64,000 nucleotides of DNA. Source: Adineta vaga (Eukaryota; Rotifera). Where the stretch lies: NCBI GenBank assembly GCA_021613535.1, contig CP075495.1, forward strand, positions 15,190,001-15,254,000. Direction: 5' to 3'. Below the pieces are notes generated by a model. That model had not been told where the DNA came from, searched no databases, and saw only the letters and a program-made list of their open reading frames with translations. The translations under genes and the position numbers were made by a program. Below are positions 46,093 to 57,221 of the stretch, in pieces (the first letter of the stretch is position 1; every line of letters begins with the position of its first letter).

Positions 46093-46731
46093 GAAGCAGT
46101 ATTCTAATGACTAAATCCTGTCATCGGATTTATCCCGTTTTATTCGGAATCGACAAGAACAATTCCTCTTTTAAAAACATTTTTATCTTAGGTGGTTTGA
46201 ATAATAAGTTGTATAAAGCATTTAATGATGAACTGAATCGGATAAAAAACAATTATGCTGCAATTACACCAATAATTAGTGGATTGGATATTAATCAATT
46301 ACACGATTTTCTAAAATGTATTGAATATTGTAATAAAATCATGAATCTATATCATCCTGATATTGACGAAATCAAATGATTGATATTTAGTACTGATCTC
46401 ATTATAGTTTCCGATCAAACGATAACACCATCAGTATTTTTCTTATGTCAATATTATGATTATGAAGTTAACTTACATGGTGGTGTTAGAAAAATAAAAC
46501 CGCTAATATTATATATGTACAATTTTAACAGGCAATTGTGGAATATTATCGGTATGGGATTATCGACTTTGGAATCAAATTATATGAATCGAACTTTACA
46601 TGAATTCAATCATAACTTTTTATCAGGCGATGATCTAGACAAGACAAAAGATGTATTAATGAATTATATCTCAAAGATTAAATATTGATTCTTCATCATA
46701 TTCCAGAACGATGATTCCTGAAGCAGTATTC
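46093..46731. mobile_element. Probable insertion flanked by a 12-base direct repeat
   Basis: GAAGCAGTATTC occurs at 46093-46104 and again at 46720-46731. The DNA between is AT-rich like the rest of the window, in contrast with the GC-richer flanks, and holds the open frame at 46107-46688. The duplication looks like a target-site duplication, though no terminal inverted repeats or poly(A) were seen and 12 bases is not diagnostic of one element class. Confidence 0.45.
46107..46688 (+). pseudogene. Unknown coding region with one in-frame TGA
   Basis: From ATG 46107 the frame is open for 90 codons to TGA at 46377-46379, then open again in the same frame for 102 codons to TGA at 46686-46688. The two halves have the same codon style and read as one protein of about 193 residues (SFKNIFILGGLNNKLYKAFN in the first half, NFNRQLWNIIGMGLSTLE in the second). 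I do not recognise a family. The single internal stop suggests a recently disabled gene, or an unusual readthrough. Confidence 0.45.
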
Positions 46732-46975
46732 CATGATTTTCCAGCTAAAGGCTTCAAGAAACGCCCCGGTTCTGGTCGAAGCCCTCAGAAAAATGTCAGG
46801 AAATAGACGCAGGAATCCGGTGATCGTATTCGATTGCCGATTATGCCAGGTTCCTGTCACTTTCGACTGGAGCCAGATAAAATTCTGCCAAAGGATCCAT
46901 TCACGGGATTACTGCTTCCATGAAAACTTCAAAACCGACCGTTTCCGCGCCGGATTGTCCAACCTGGAATATTAA

Positions 46976-47976
46976 ATAACTTTCATACTTTTTTCATATG
47001 ATTATTAACTTGTGATTGAATGTATTTTCTTTGTATATGTGCAATCATGATATTTTTTTATTATTAATACAATTAAGAACACAGTTGAATACCTTTTCAT
47101 TCAGAAATATAAACAGATTTTGTGAACCCGATTGTATGTATTAATCTTGTATTTTGAACAATATCAGTTGACGCCATACTATTTTAATGAATTTTATTGG
47201 TTATGTAGTTGTATCTATACGAAATATGGAAACAAGAATTGACTTAAATTTAGAACAAAAGGTTAATTTAATGAAGGACAATGAACAAGGAATGTCCTAT
47301 CGACAGTTGAAAGATAAATTTAATGTATCATAGTTGGCAGTATATCAAATATTCTTAAAAGAAAAAATGAAACAAAAAAGTATTGATGAGTATCTTATGA
47401 TAAATTCCATAAAAATACGTTTTTTAATTATTCGTTTCAAAATAAAGATGAATCGATGAATAATGATGTTTTCCTCTTGGTATGAAATTGATGATAAATA
47501 GAGTTTACTGTGTCATATAAACGTTAAGCATAGAATCTTTCACATACTATAAAACTGGACTTGGATTCCACACCTCTTTCGATCATCCTTAGTATTACGT
47601 TTATAACATCTGTAGTATATAGATCTTTTCATGACTGCTTGATTTTATAATCATTCGTTCTCAATTTCACATACTTGTTCACTTGAGTTTTGTGTTGGAG
47701 TTGAAGTCAAAATCGTCATTCTATTGGAATTCTTAACGCTGCTTTTTGTAATGTCAATACATCGAATTTCATTCATATATTTTTTCGCTTGTTTTCGTCT
47801 CTACTTTATTGAAAATAGTCACAGATCGATAGATATTCATGTTTGTTTATATTCTGAGAAGGACGCATATCTACACTCGTGGTAATAGTAATGATGAGCG
47901 TTATGCATGATCGAATCATCAAATACATCATTGCCGATCAGTAAATAAACATATTTGGTTCTAATTATTCGACAAC
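46976..47976. other. Intergenic region with a transposase relic
   Basis: Contains the CENP-B-type helix-turn-helix fragment at 47226-47386. The rest is AT-rich and holds the promoter of the SLC46-like gene; no clear TATA was identified. Confidence 0.35.
47226..47386 (+). pseudogene. Relic of a pogo/Tigger-type transposase DNA-binding domain
   Basis: METRIDLNLEQKVNLMKD and GMSYRQLKDKFNVS, then after a frameshift near 47330 VGSISNILKRKNETKK, give the CENP-B N-terminal helix-turn-helix pattern (L-x-x-K-x-x-L-x-x-x-x-x-G-x-S-x-x-x-L-A-x-x-x-x-V-S-x-x-T-V-x-x-I-x-K-x-K). The reading frame ends 20 codons later at TGA. No DDE domain follows. This is a decayed fragment of a Tc1/mariner-superfamily (pogo branch) element or of a domesticated CENP-B-like gene. 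Confidence 0.65.
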
Positions 47977-49705
47977 ATGGACGCATCGGAGCCTACTCGT
48001 TGGCATCGTTTTTTTTCACCTAATCGCGTGAAACTGAACTTGTTTCATTTATCAGCCATTATATGTCTACAAGTACTTTGCTATAGTGTTATTTTATCTA
48101 TAGACACGTATATTAGTTCACTATCAAATACAAATAGTAGTGGACTATATGATCAAATAGGAAACAAAAGTAATAATGAAACTTGTCCTCAAATCGACAA
48201 TGAAACTTCAACACACGAACTAAATTCGCAGTCGAATCAAACTGTTGCTTATGAAAGAAATATCGCTAATAGTATTCCATCGGTTATTATGATTTATGCA
48301 CTTGGTATATTGATGCCATTTGTTGGCAAACGATTTGTACTTCTGTCATGCATGTTAGGTATTGGTATACAATTGTTAATTGCACTGGCAATTCTGTATC
48401 TGAATCTAAGCGTTTATTGGTGGTATATGAGCGGCTTCCTGTTAGGTTTATTTGGCGGTGCTAGTATTATAGGTAAGTGTAATTGACTCATTATCACACA
48501 CTAACGAAATGAGTTTTCTATTTTTTCCCCTTAGATTTTGTTACTTATTTGATTATTGTCGACATTACGACTGAGAATAATCGTTCCTTGTGGTTTGTTC
48601 GTTTTTATGCTTTAAGAAAAGGACTAGAAGCATTGATCACCTTCTTTATTAATTGGTTTGTTCAATTTCATGGTTATATTGCATTATTTTGGTGTGGTTT
48701 CATTTTACATTCGATTGCGATTGTTGTTATTTGGCTATATTTCGATTTGTCTCTTTATAATCATACGAATCTAAGTGGACATCATCAAGTTAGTTTAAAT
48801 TTTGATATAATCACAATTTTCTATGGGAATCGTCGTTCGACTGCACAAAAGATTACTGTTTTATTCACTATTATTGCTTATTGCTTTTATTCTTTGCTAC
48901 ATTCGATGTCGTCGGCATTTTATCTCGCACTGGCCAATTATCCTGTGTGCTGGTCAGAAATGTTAATTAATATCTATAAATTAGTCAACGGCATTAGTCT
49001 AGCGATTTTTAGTGTTCTCGGATATCATCTGTTGGCTCTATTAACGAAATATAATGATGAACTAGTTTGTGCTATTAGCCATGCTTTTCTTTCTATCTCA
49101 TCTCTTTGGATGGCATTTGCACAACATCATTGGCAAGTGTTTACCAATAGTGCATGGTATACTTTAGCGAATTATCAAAATCCATTGACTTTATCAATAT
49201 TAGCAGCATGGTTAAAACCACATGAAATCAATATAGCATTCATATTTATTATCGTTATTAATCAACTGATTACTTCATTTGGTGATCTATTTTTCAATTG
49301 GATCTATACGAGTTCTTCTAATCAACACAAAAATATAATGTTATTTGTACGTAGTGGATTATGTCTCATTCCATTGATTCTTAACATGTAAGTAGAATTA
49401 TTTGTGAATATACAAAAGAAAATGTTTCAATCTCTTAATACAGCTGCATTTACATTGTCAAACGTCGTATGCTAGAACGATCATCAGTTATAATTGATGA
49501 AAGAACTTCTTTATTAGCAAATGCCAACGAGAATAATAATTCATCTGATTCTAATACTTTGAATAATCATGATGATTTACCAATTTCTGTTACATTGTTC
49601 CAAATTGGAAACCTTACTCTAACTGTTAATATCACATCAACATCAAAAGCTAATAGTCAACAAACAAGTGAAGTTGAAACAAATCAAAATGCAATCAGCA
49701 CTTGA
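47977..49705 (+). CDS. SLC46-like major facilitator transporter
   Basis: Exons 47977-48472, 48535-49387 and 49444-49705 sum to 1611 bases, 536 residues. Twelve helices are expected; the first luminal/extracellular loop is large and rich in Asn-x-Ser/Thr sites. SIPSVIMIYALGILMPFVGKRFVLL is the family's TM2-TM3 segment with the cytosolic motif, and LLGLFGGASIIGDFVTYLIIVDIT the TM4-TM5 segment seen in SLC46/PCFT carriers. The C-terminal cytosolic tail contains DERTSLL, an acidic di-leucine signal used for lysosomal sorting, shortly after the last helix. SLC46 proteins move folates, haem or small peptides/muropeptides with protons; the substrate here is unknown. Assignment to SLC46 is by pattern only. 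Confidence 0.7.
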
Positions 49706-49919
49706 TCTGTTGTTTAAAATGTTAATTATGTATATACGATTGAAATAAAACTTCGAAATTAAGAATTTAAAAGCAAAGGAAATGTTTTATTTTTATTTTA
49801 GAAGAAATCATCAAATAATCTTTTGTTGTTAAAATCTTTGTTCTAAACTTTGACATAAAACTGAATACACGAACACACAGGGAAAAAAACTACTAGTTGT
49901 GTTTATCTTTGGAATCTTG

Positions 49920-51310
49920 TTAAAGGAAGAATGGAATGATCGCTTTGCGTTGTTTAGGATATTTTTCGGCAAATTCTTTTTTATATGCACGATGTTTTCC
50001 TTGTGCCCAAATTGTCATTTGTACTGCTCCAGCAATAGTAAATAAAACTGCAGTTAATGTTTGTGTCATCAATGAAAAACCTAACCATGAACCAATTTCA
50101 TAGGTATAATTTGGACATGAAACAAAATGAAATAATTTTGTGAATGGATTTGTTGTATTTGGATATGGAATACGACGTTCAGTTGTACCAGGTGGACGAA
50201 GATCACGAAGAAGTAAATGAATTGATAAATTACCAAGTTCATTGAGCTAAAATCAATAGTTATTTATATTTATATTAGAAAAGAAACAAACTTACAAGAA
50301 AAATAGCTAAACCTAAATAAATCTGAGCAATACCAAATGATGGTGGTGTATATTTAGGATGATTAACAAAATATGAAACCATAGCAGTAAATCCCCAATA
50401 ATAACTACAATTCTAATCAAGATAAGAAGATAAAATATTGATTTCATTAGAAGAATGAAAATAACTACTTTGAAAAGATTAAGTATGGGCATTGTTGAAT
50501 GCGAAAATCGATGAACGAAAATTGTTTCTAAAATACGTTTAGCATAATGAAATGTCCAACAAGCTGCACCCAAACTAAAAGTTTTCATTCAATCGAAAGA
50601 AATAGAAAAGTAAAAAAAAACAATGTTACTAACTGAGCAGCTAAATGTATTGGTTTCGAACTTGCTGATGAACCATAAATAATACTTGGTCGAATATAAA
50701 ATAATAAATAGATAAACAATGGACCAGCATATTCAGCCATAAAAACCTAATAATCAGAAACATTCGTTTACATCAACGAATTGTTCTTTTTGAAAGGAAT
50801 ATTTACTGTACTCCAACCAATTTGTGGTCCTAAATCTTTGAAATAGATTTTACCAGTTTTATCGACATTTAATTCAGAAAGTTTTTGTGAATCTTTCACC
50901 GATTTTCCAGCTAAGAAAATATAATTCAGAATTCACTATTGAAAAATAACGCATTTTATCTTCTTACTAGCTTCAGTTCGATATGATTGACGGTCAGGAT
51001 AAAGTTTTGGTTCTATAAGGAAATTTTTGTTTAAGAAAATTCATTGATAAGAAAATTTACTTTGTTGAGCAACTTGGGTTTTTAATTCAGCAATTGTTGC
51101 ATTGCCTGAAATCTTTTAACGAAAATTTTTCAGTTTAATTTTCTCTTCTTTAAAGAAAATAACGTACATTTTCAATGGTTGTCACTACACCATTTCCACG
51201 TGCTTTGAGGACTTCGAGCTAGACAAAAATATTAGTAGAAAATAAAAGGAATATTTATATGAAAATATGATTAATACTCGAAAACCATTGCTTGAAGATT
51301 TTGAAGACAT
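49920..51310 (-). CDS. TECR: Very-long-chain enoyl-CoA reductase (Tsc13 family)
   Basis: About eight or nine small exons from ATG 51310 to TAA 49920-49922 make a protein of about 310 residues. A ubiquitin-like N-terminal part ([32 protein letters not shown]) precedes the membrane domain: [81 protein letters not shown] and a C-terminal steroid-reductase-like end [20 protein letters not shown]. The Tyr of SCPNYTYE region and the Lys upstream belong to the known active site. It performs the last step of each very-long-chain fatty-acid elongation cycle in the endoplasmic reticulum. It lies convergent to the SLC46-like gene, 214 bases apart. Confidence 0.93.
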
Positions 51311-52180
51311 TTTTCTATCTTTGCAAATAGCAAAACTATGAAATTCCAAACAAATGAATAAGTTTCAATTCAAATCTCTAGAACTAGAAAAATGACTCAT
51401 TATTTGCAACTTTTTAATAAATATCTTCGATATATTTTGTGAAGTTGTTTTCTATATCTTTTTATAATTTTCTTAATTATATTTTCTTGTTGAGATATGA
51501 TTTTGTTATGATTGATTTTCATCAATTGAAAAAGATGTCACTAGTATCTGGTATTCATTCATTGCATTTCGTCAGATACATAATCGTATTAAATCAATAA
51601 AGCTTGATATTGCATGCATATTATCAACTAAAAGCACTAATCCTTACATCATCTGGTATTTTTCTATACTTAAAATTTGTCTACTGATAAACTTCTATTG
51701 ATAATCATTACACATTCGTCGATGTGTCGGATACTTACTTTCCAGAAGCTTTCATCCTTTTACCATGTGAAATATTTTATTGATATTTATTCGCATACTT
51801 TTCCTGCTGTCTTTGTTATTTAGCTTTATGTTGTGCCGGAAATAACAATCTTAAACTGCAACAGCAATCGGGAAAGTACAATGTATTTACTTGTGAAATA
51901 GAGGAAAATACTCTCGGATTTGATGCCTATTGACAATCATTTTGCTTCAATCATTTCATAGATCAGCTACTACAACTTATAGCAAATAGCTCGTTGAAAT
52001 TGAAGTTAGTTATTCCGCTAATTTAATTATAAAATCTAGATAAATTTATTTTTCGAATATCTTGAAAATTTATTTATATGATCAAATATATAGAATATAA
52101 CATTAAGATCGAAAATATCTGAATTTCCGAGATATTTTCGAACCAGATAAACATATTATTGAACAAATGAAAAAAGTCTC
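51311..52180. other. Intergenic region
   Basis: AT-rich spacer between TECR and the first member of the tandem array. Nothing recognised. Confidence 0.35.
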
Positions 52181-53191
52181 TCAATTGTTTTCATCACAAC
52201 TATAATAATTTTCTTCAAATTCATTAACATCTTTTGCGATATGTCCCAGTTTGTGACGCATATTGTTTGCAGGTGCAAGTTCAGCTTGATTATTACAATG
52301 GTGATTATAAAATGACGATGCGCTTGATAAACATTGACCACCGTGATAAGCATTGTTGAAATTACATAATCGGTATTTCGTATTCTATTTTCAAAAAAAA
52401 ACAGAGAAATTGAAAAATCATATGATTGACACTTACTTCGTGCATTTCGAAGTTACTCTCGGATGAAAGTTCGGTTGACGAATATACATATTGACGATTT
52501 TTATCAGCTTTATATGAAGTGTCTCGTACATTCTACAAAAGAAAGTTCCAATGTAAAATTCATCTGATGAAATATTTCTTTCAATTCTTCTTACTGTATG
52601 ATAATTTGAAACATCTGCACGTTGAGAAATGCTCGATAAACTGTATGATCTATTTCGTGACGAACGTGAACGACCACGATTTTTACTAGAATTACGTCGA
52701 TTTATTGTCTCATACTATAAATCAAACAAAGAAAAATGTTGAACATTATGTAATAATCATTGCTCACCTTGTTTATTTCTTGACTATTTGACAATGGAGA
52801 TTCAGTTGAAGAATATGGATATCGACGTTTACTATTACGGATCTTATATGATTCACGTTCGACTCTCTACAAAAGAATGAAATCATCTGAGTTTTATGTG
52901 ATTAAATATTTACTTTATTTCGGTTTGCACTGCGATTTGATGAATGACGAGAACGACGTTTGTTTTGACTATAAGAAGATCCCACAAGAGTCTACGATAA
53001 AATCACGTAAATATATGATTTCTCTTTTTTATCGATATACTTACTTCATGATTTCTTGCATTGACACCTTTCGCAGATTGATTACTACCTATTTTGGAAC
53101 TTTTTATACGTTGTTCAGCATCGACGTTGCCATTGCCATCAGTGAGCTTTTGTCTGAGGCCGAAACAACTCGTTATCAAATTTCTTGGCAT
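52181..53191 (-). CDS. B1: Asn/Ser/Arg-rich small protein of the tandem array
   Basis: Begins MPRNLITSCFGLRQKLTDGN at 53191 and is spliced through about six short exons to TGA 52181-52183. Exon pieces include TLVGSSYSQNKRRSRHSSNR, VERESYKIRNSKRRYPYSS and NRGRSRSSRNRSYSLSS, an Arg/Ser-rich middle, then a more acidic end (GHIAKDVNEFEENYYSC). The initial C-F-G-x-[RK]-Q is shared with B2 and B3; the Cys could be a lipid attachment site but that is a guess. No known domain. Low complexity suggests disorder, perhaps RNA binding or a nuclear speckle-like role. Confidence 0.55.
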
Positions 53192-54611
53192 GTTCAAGTT
53201 GATCTATATAAAAATGAAGAATAAATATTAGTGGAATAAGAAATGGAAACATAGTATGAATGAAGAAAAACGACTGTGCGAATGTATATATGGATATTTT
53301 TTCCTTTTCTTTTCTTCGTCCAGTCAATTTACTGACTAGACATGAGGAAAGAACATGTGTGATATATCTGGGGATCGTCTAGCGAATATGTTATATAACT
53401 ATTCGATATCATGTACATCCTAAGAACTTGTATGTTCAATATTTATAAGAATCAGCATATGCTTTCTTTTTGTGGAATGGATCAACAATTGTTTTATTCC
53501 TAATATGATGTCCTCGATGAACTAAATCACTCGAACTGTTTTTCAGAAGCATTTATAATATTGAAAATATAGAAATTAGCTTCACGTTGATTCAAAGATT
53601 TCATTTAAAGAGATACATGTGACTCGATATGAGAACGTTCATTTATTCGTTATTTATCGAAAGAATTATATAATTGTTCAATCCTTTCACAAGGCATCAA
53701 ACAAATTGTACCTATGATGATTTCAATCGAATACTCTTTGCAAATTCTTTCTGTTTTAGTACTGAAAAACAAAAATTCTTCGCGATTCTCTTTTGACAAA
53801 GTGAAATTGTATGAATTAGTGTTTATGATACAAATACTGTTAAAAGTAATATGATCACTTTAAGACGACTAATCATGGAAAAACTACAAGATCAAATGGT
53901 TCTTACTATACATGTATTTGTAAACAAAACTTGCAAATAGCTGTATATCTCGAATAAATATGTTCTCATACTATCTGACTTTCTCATATGTATACATAGT
54001 CAAAATGGTCTTTTACTATACATACTTTTCCATGAAAGGAAACGTGAATATGATAATGCTTTACGACAGTGGTTGATGAAGACATATAAGCTGTTATTTG
54101 ATGATTTTGCGACAAGTTTTTATCTGATAGTCAATCATAAAAATGACACGTCTATTTATAGGTTCCCTCTAACGACTCGTCTATTGATGATCTCATGAGT
54201 ATAATTGCCTGATATTCACATGCCTATTTACAAAAAGGAGCAGAGATAAGTGTGACCGCTATCGTCAAATATATTCATGAAAAAATGATGACTTCATCGA
54301 ACGGATATTCGGATATAGTCATAAATAAAGATAATTAATCTATTTTACAGATTGAATCAGTGGCCAAGCATTAAACTTTAATACTAACTTAAATTCAGAA
54401 AAAAAATAATAAATTTTCAAAGCAGAAAATCAATCAAACATATTATGTAAGAAGTACGAGTTCTATGAAATATTTAAGTTAGAAAGATTTTCATCGGTTT
54501 TTATCACTAAATACGTCGTCAATAATCACTTTTTTCCAAAGAAAAAATAAAATTACCCAAAATAATTATCTCATTATTTGTTAAAAATAAAATAAAATAA
54601 AAGATTTGCAG
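53192..54611. other. Diverged spacer between B1 and A1
   Basis: Aligns loosely with the spacers at 57222-58729 and 61388-62718 (for example the stretch around 53460-53560 resembles 57680-57770), so it belongs to the same duplication unit, but much older. No gene supported. Confidence 0.5.
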
Positions 54612-56080
54612 TTAATTCAAATCTTGTTGTCGTCGTTCATAAACAATCAAGTAGGTTGGTAAGGCTAAACAAGCATCGTCGTTCGATAAAAGCAGAAAAT
54701 TATTATCGTCATCTTTTGCTAATTCCACAGCAAATAAATAATGTTTTCCATCAGTTGATCGACGTGTTCCATATAAATGACTATTCAAAGCATCACGTGT
54801 CAAACAAATCGATCCAATCGAATCATTTTCAAATTGTTCACCTAAAAAGAACAAATTAAGAAAAAAACATGGAGTGATCGAAATCAACAAACCATAATGT
54901 GATGCATTTGTCGAATGTAAACCATAATGAATAATTGATTGAACCGATGCAAATGAACAACCATGAAAATATAATTGTATTTCATCTCGTTTTCGACTCA
55001 TAAAATGTTGATATAATGGATAATTTTCGATTGATTCAATCTATTTAAAAAATGAAATAATCTTATTGAAGTTTTTCTTTCAAATCTGTTCTTTTTACTC
55101 GATCAATTTGCCAAGCCGACATTGACATCGTTTCTTGAAAAACTCGAACACATTGTAAAGATTCATATGATGATTTGGTTATTTCTTTTGTACGAATCAT
55201 TAAAAATGATGTTGACCATGATGATGGAATTCGGCTCTTTGATACTATTCATGCAAAAACATTTGTTTTATCAAAAGACTTTCATTATTCTTTCTTTACC
55301 ATCGAATTGTTTTTTTACAAGAAAAGCATTTCGTCTTGTTTTTGTTGGTCGAACTTGTAATTTAGTTAAATCAATATCAAATACTAATTGTTGATTATCT
55401 TCAATTCTTATCTAAATGAAAATACATTTTTGCAAATTGAAATCAACAAAAGAAATACGAAACAAACATTTTTTTCTCCCACAGTAAAAGCTTCATCGAT
55501 TTTCAATGATATATAAGAATTGAATTGAATTTCTTCCGATTTTTCTCCATTCTCTGTAAACACATAACTATATTGATGAATATATTTTTCTTGTCGTAAA
55601 TTAGAAAAACATTGTAAACATGATTCATGATCACCACGTAGTATTAATTCACTACGAGAATAATCAATGTGTGGAATTACATTGTATGATAAACAAATAT
55701 CAATTAATAAATCCACCTAAAAAATCAAAAGAGAAAGATCCATTAGTGAAAGAACTAAAATCCAAACCTGTGAAATTATTTTTGATTCGACTAACGTGAG
55801 ATCAAATGTTTGTTCATGCATTAATTTTTCTAATGATTTGATTAAAAGTTGATGATGTTGATCGATGTTTTTTAAATCGGATAAAGTTATTATTCGTTTA
55901 CCTAAATAAAAGATTATATTCGAGAATGTATTCTTCATTCGTATATTTACTTTGTATATCGCGTTTGATTGTTCGCTGTTTTATTCCTACGGACTTGATT
56001 GGTTTTCTTTCATTTGATATTTTTGGTGTTGAAGTAATTTGTTCACGAAGACTACATGTATGTTTTTTATATCGATTCAT
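54612..56080 (-). CDS. A1: WWE domain plus PARP-like catalytic domain protein
   Basis: Seven exons (56080-55951, 55901-55768, 55716-55468, 55411-55300, 55244-55099, 55040-54893, 54841-54612) sum to 1149 bases, 382 residues. Order: basic N-terminus; a helical segment to about residue 88; a possible KH-like or linker part (VDLLIDICLSYNVIPHIDYS); a WWE-like domain at about 137-205 (YSYVFTENGEKS, KIDEAFTVGEKN, LVFDIDLTKLQV); then a PARP catalytic-like domain from PSSWSTSF through IDRIESIENYPLYQHF, YFHGCSFASVQSII, GSICLTRDALNSHLYG, HYLFAVELAK and ALPTYLIVYE. The donor His (about 283) is kept, but the usual Tyr and the catalytic Glu positions read Cys (ICLT) and Thr (PTYLIVY). Mono-ADP-ribosylation or loss of activity are both possible. 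Confidence 0.8.
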
Positions 56081-56471
56081 ATACTTTTTGTATCCTCTGC
56101 CTCCACTGTTCAGTTTTCTATGTTGTCAGAGTAAGCTTTTGAAAAGCAACAGCAACATAAGTACAGCATGCTTCGATGTGATGGATGTTTGCAATTATTT
56201 TGTTTTAACCGTTTTACAGATTATCGACAAGATCTGAATCGACAACTCGATGAAATGCAAGTCCATCGTCGTGATCTATTTCGATAAACACAAGGATCAA
56301 AGAAACCAATGGATGGTTAAAGATTGTATCAATAAAATACGATACACTATGCAAAATAAGCTAGACAACTTCTACGCAAACATTTCATTGGTATTTAAGA
56401 TAAATATAAACATTTATTGAAAAAACCGAAGAAAAAGAGATTCTGTTCAATAAATATTAAGAGGAAAAGAT

Positions 56472-57221
56472 TTATTTCTCATTACAACTGAAATATTGTT
56501 CGATTTCGTCTTGTGCTTGTTTAACTGGACGATTTCGAATTAAATGCGACTTGTTATGATCATACGATTGATATTTCACTTTCTAGAATAGAAAATATAT
56601 TTAAAAAAAGATGCAAGTCATACGATAAACTCTCACTTTACTTTCCATGGTACACGTTGATGAAGATATATCTGAGGAATATGAAAGACGAGGAATATTT
56701 TTATTACCGAACATATGACTGCTTCCATTCTACAGAAGAAATATATACAAGTTTTAAATTCGCATGATCAAACGTTATTTGAATTAATTTTTACATCTTT
56801 TCGTGATGAACATGAGTAACGATGAGTTTTGTTAGAAAAAATACGTCGATTTCCTGTTAAATGCTACAAATCAGACATGAAAAATATTTGAAGTCAAACA
56901 ATAAATTTCGCTTACTTTGCTTTTTTCTTGGTTACTAGATGATGATGTCGATTCAATAGAAGATGATGAATACGTATATGGACGAATATCATTAGGAATT
57001 CCATGCGATAGTTGTTCAACTTTCTATAAAAATATGAGACAATTTGGGTTATATGTTTTTCAAATTTATTTTATTTTGTTTACATTACGATCACTTGAAT
57101 GATTACGACGGAATACGTTGTCATTATTTTTCTTCAAATTGTTATTGTCACGAACATTATTATTACCTGTTGATGAATTGTTTTGTTTTGCGCCGAAGCA
57201 ATTTGCTATCCATTTCGACAT
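56472..57221 (-). CDS. B2: Asn/Ser-rich small protein of the tandem array
   Basis: Starts MSKWIANCFGAKQNNSS at 57221 and is spliced over about five exons to TAA 56472-56474. First exon is Asn-rich (NNNVRDNNNLKKNNDN); later ones are KVEQLSHGIPNDIRPYTYSS, SSSSNQEKSK, GNRRIFSNKTHRYSCSS, KVKYQSYDHNKSHLIRN and finally DEIEQYFSCNEK. Same exon plan as B1 and B3, with the C-terminal Y-x-S-C-[ND]-E ending shared by all three. No known domain. The first exon also resembles that of B3 but with fewer Asn repeats. Confidence 0.6.

Larger units (their letters stand above)
46030..46975 (+). other. Foreign-looking block interrupted by an insertion
   Basis: 46030-46104 and 46720-46975 are clearly richer in G+C than the surroundings. 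Read in one frame, the left flank (NRLVPGPSGDLMEAVF) continues directly into the right flank (HDFPAKGFKKRPGSGRSPQ) if the segment between the two GAAGCAGTATTC copies is skipped, suggesting one original coding region. That frame has later stops (TAG near 46805 and others), so it is a relic. In another frame 46733-46975 is open for 80 codons, but I would not call it a gene. The origin is unknown; no family recognised. Confidence 0.4.

Noticed and set aside
54656-54859. Plus-strand open frame (about 67 codons) repeated in every array unit
   Set aside because: It is the antisense of the last PARP exon, and its repetition only reflects the duplication.
55926-56237. 103-codon plus-strand open frame identical in two units (also 60047-60358)
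   Set aside because: Antisense to the first exon and upstream region of the A genes; identity is due to the recent copy event.
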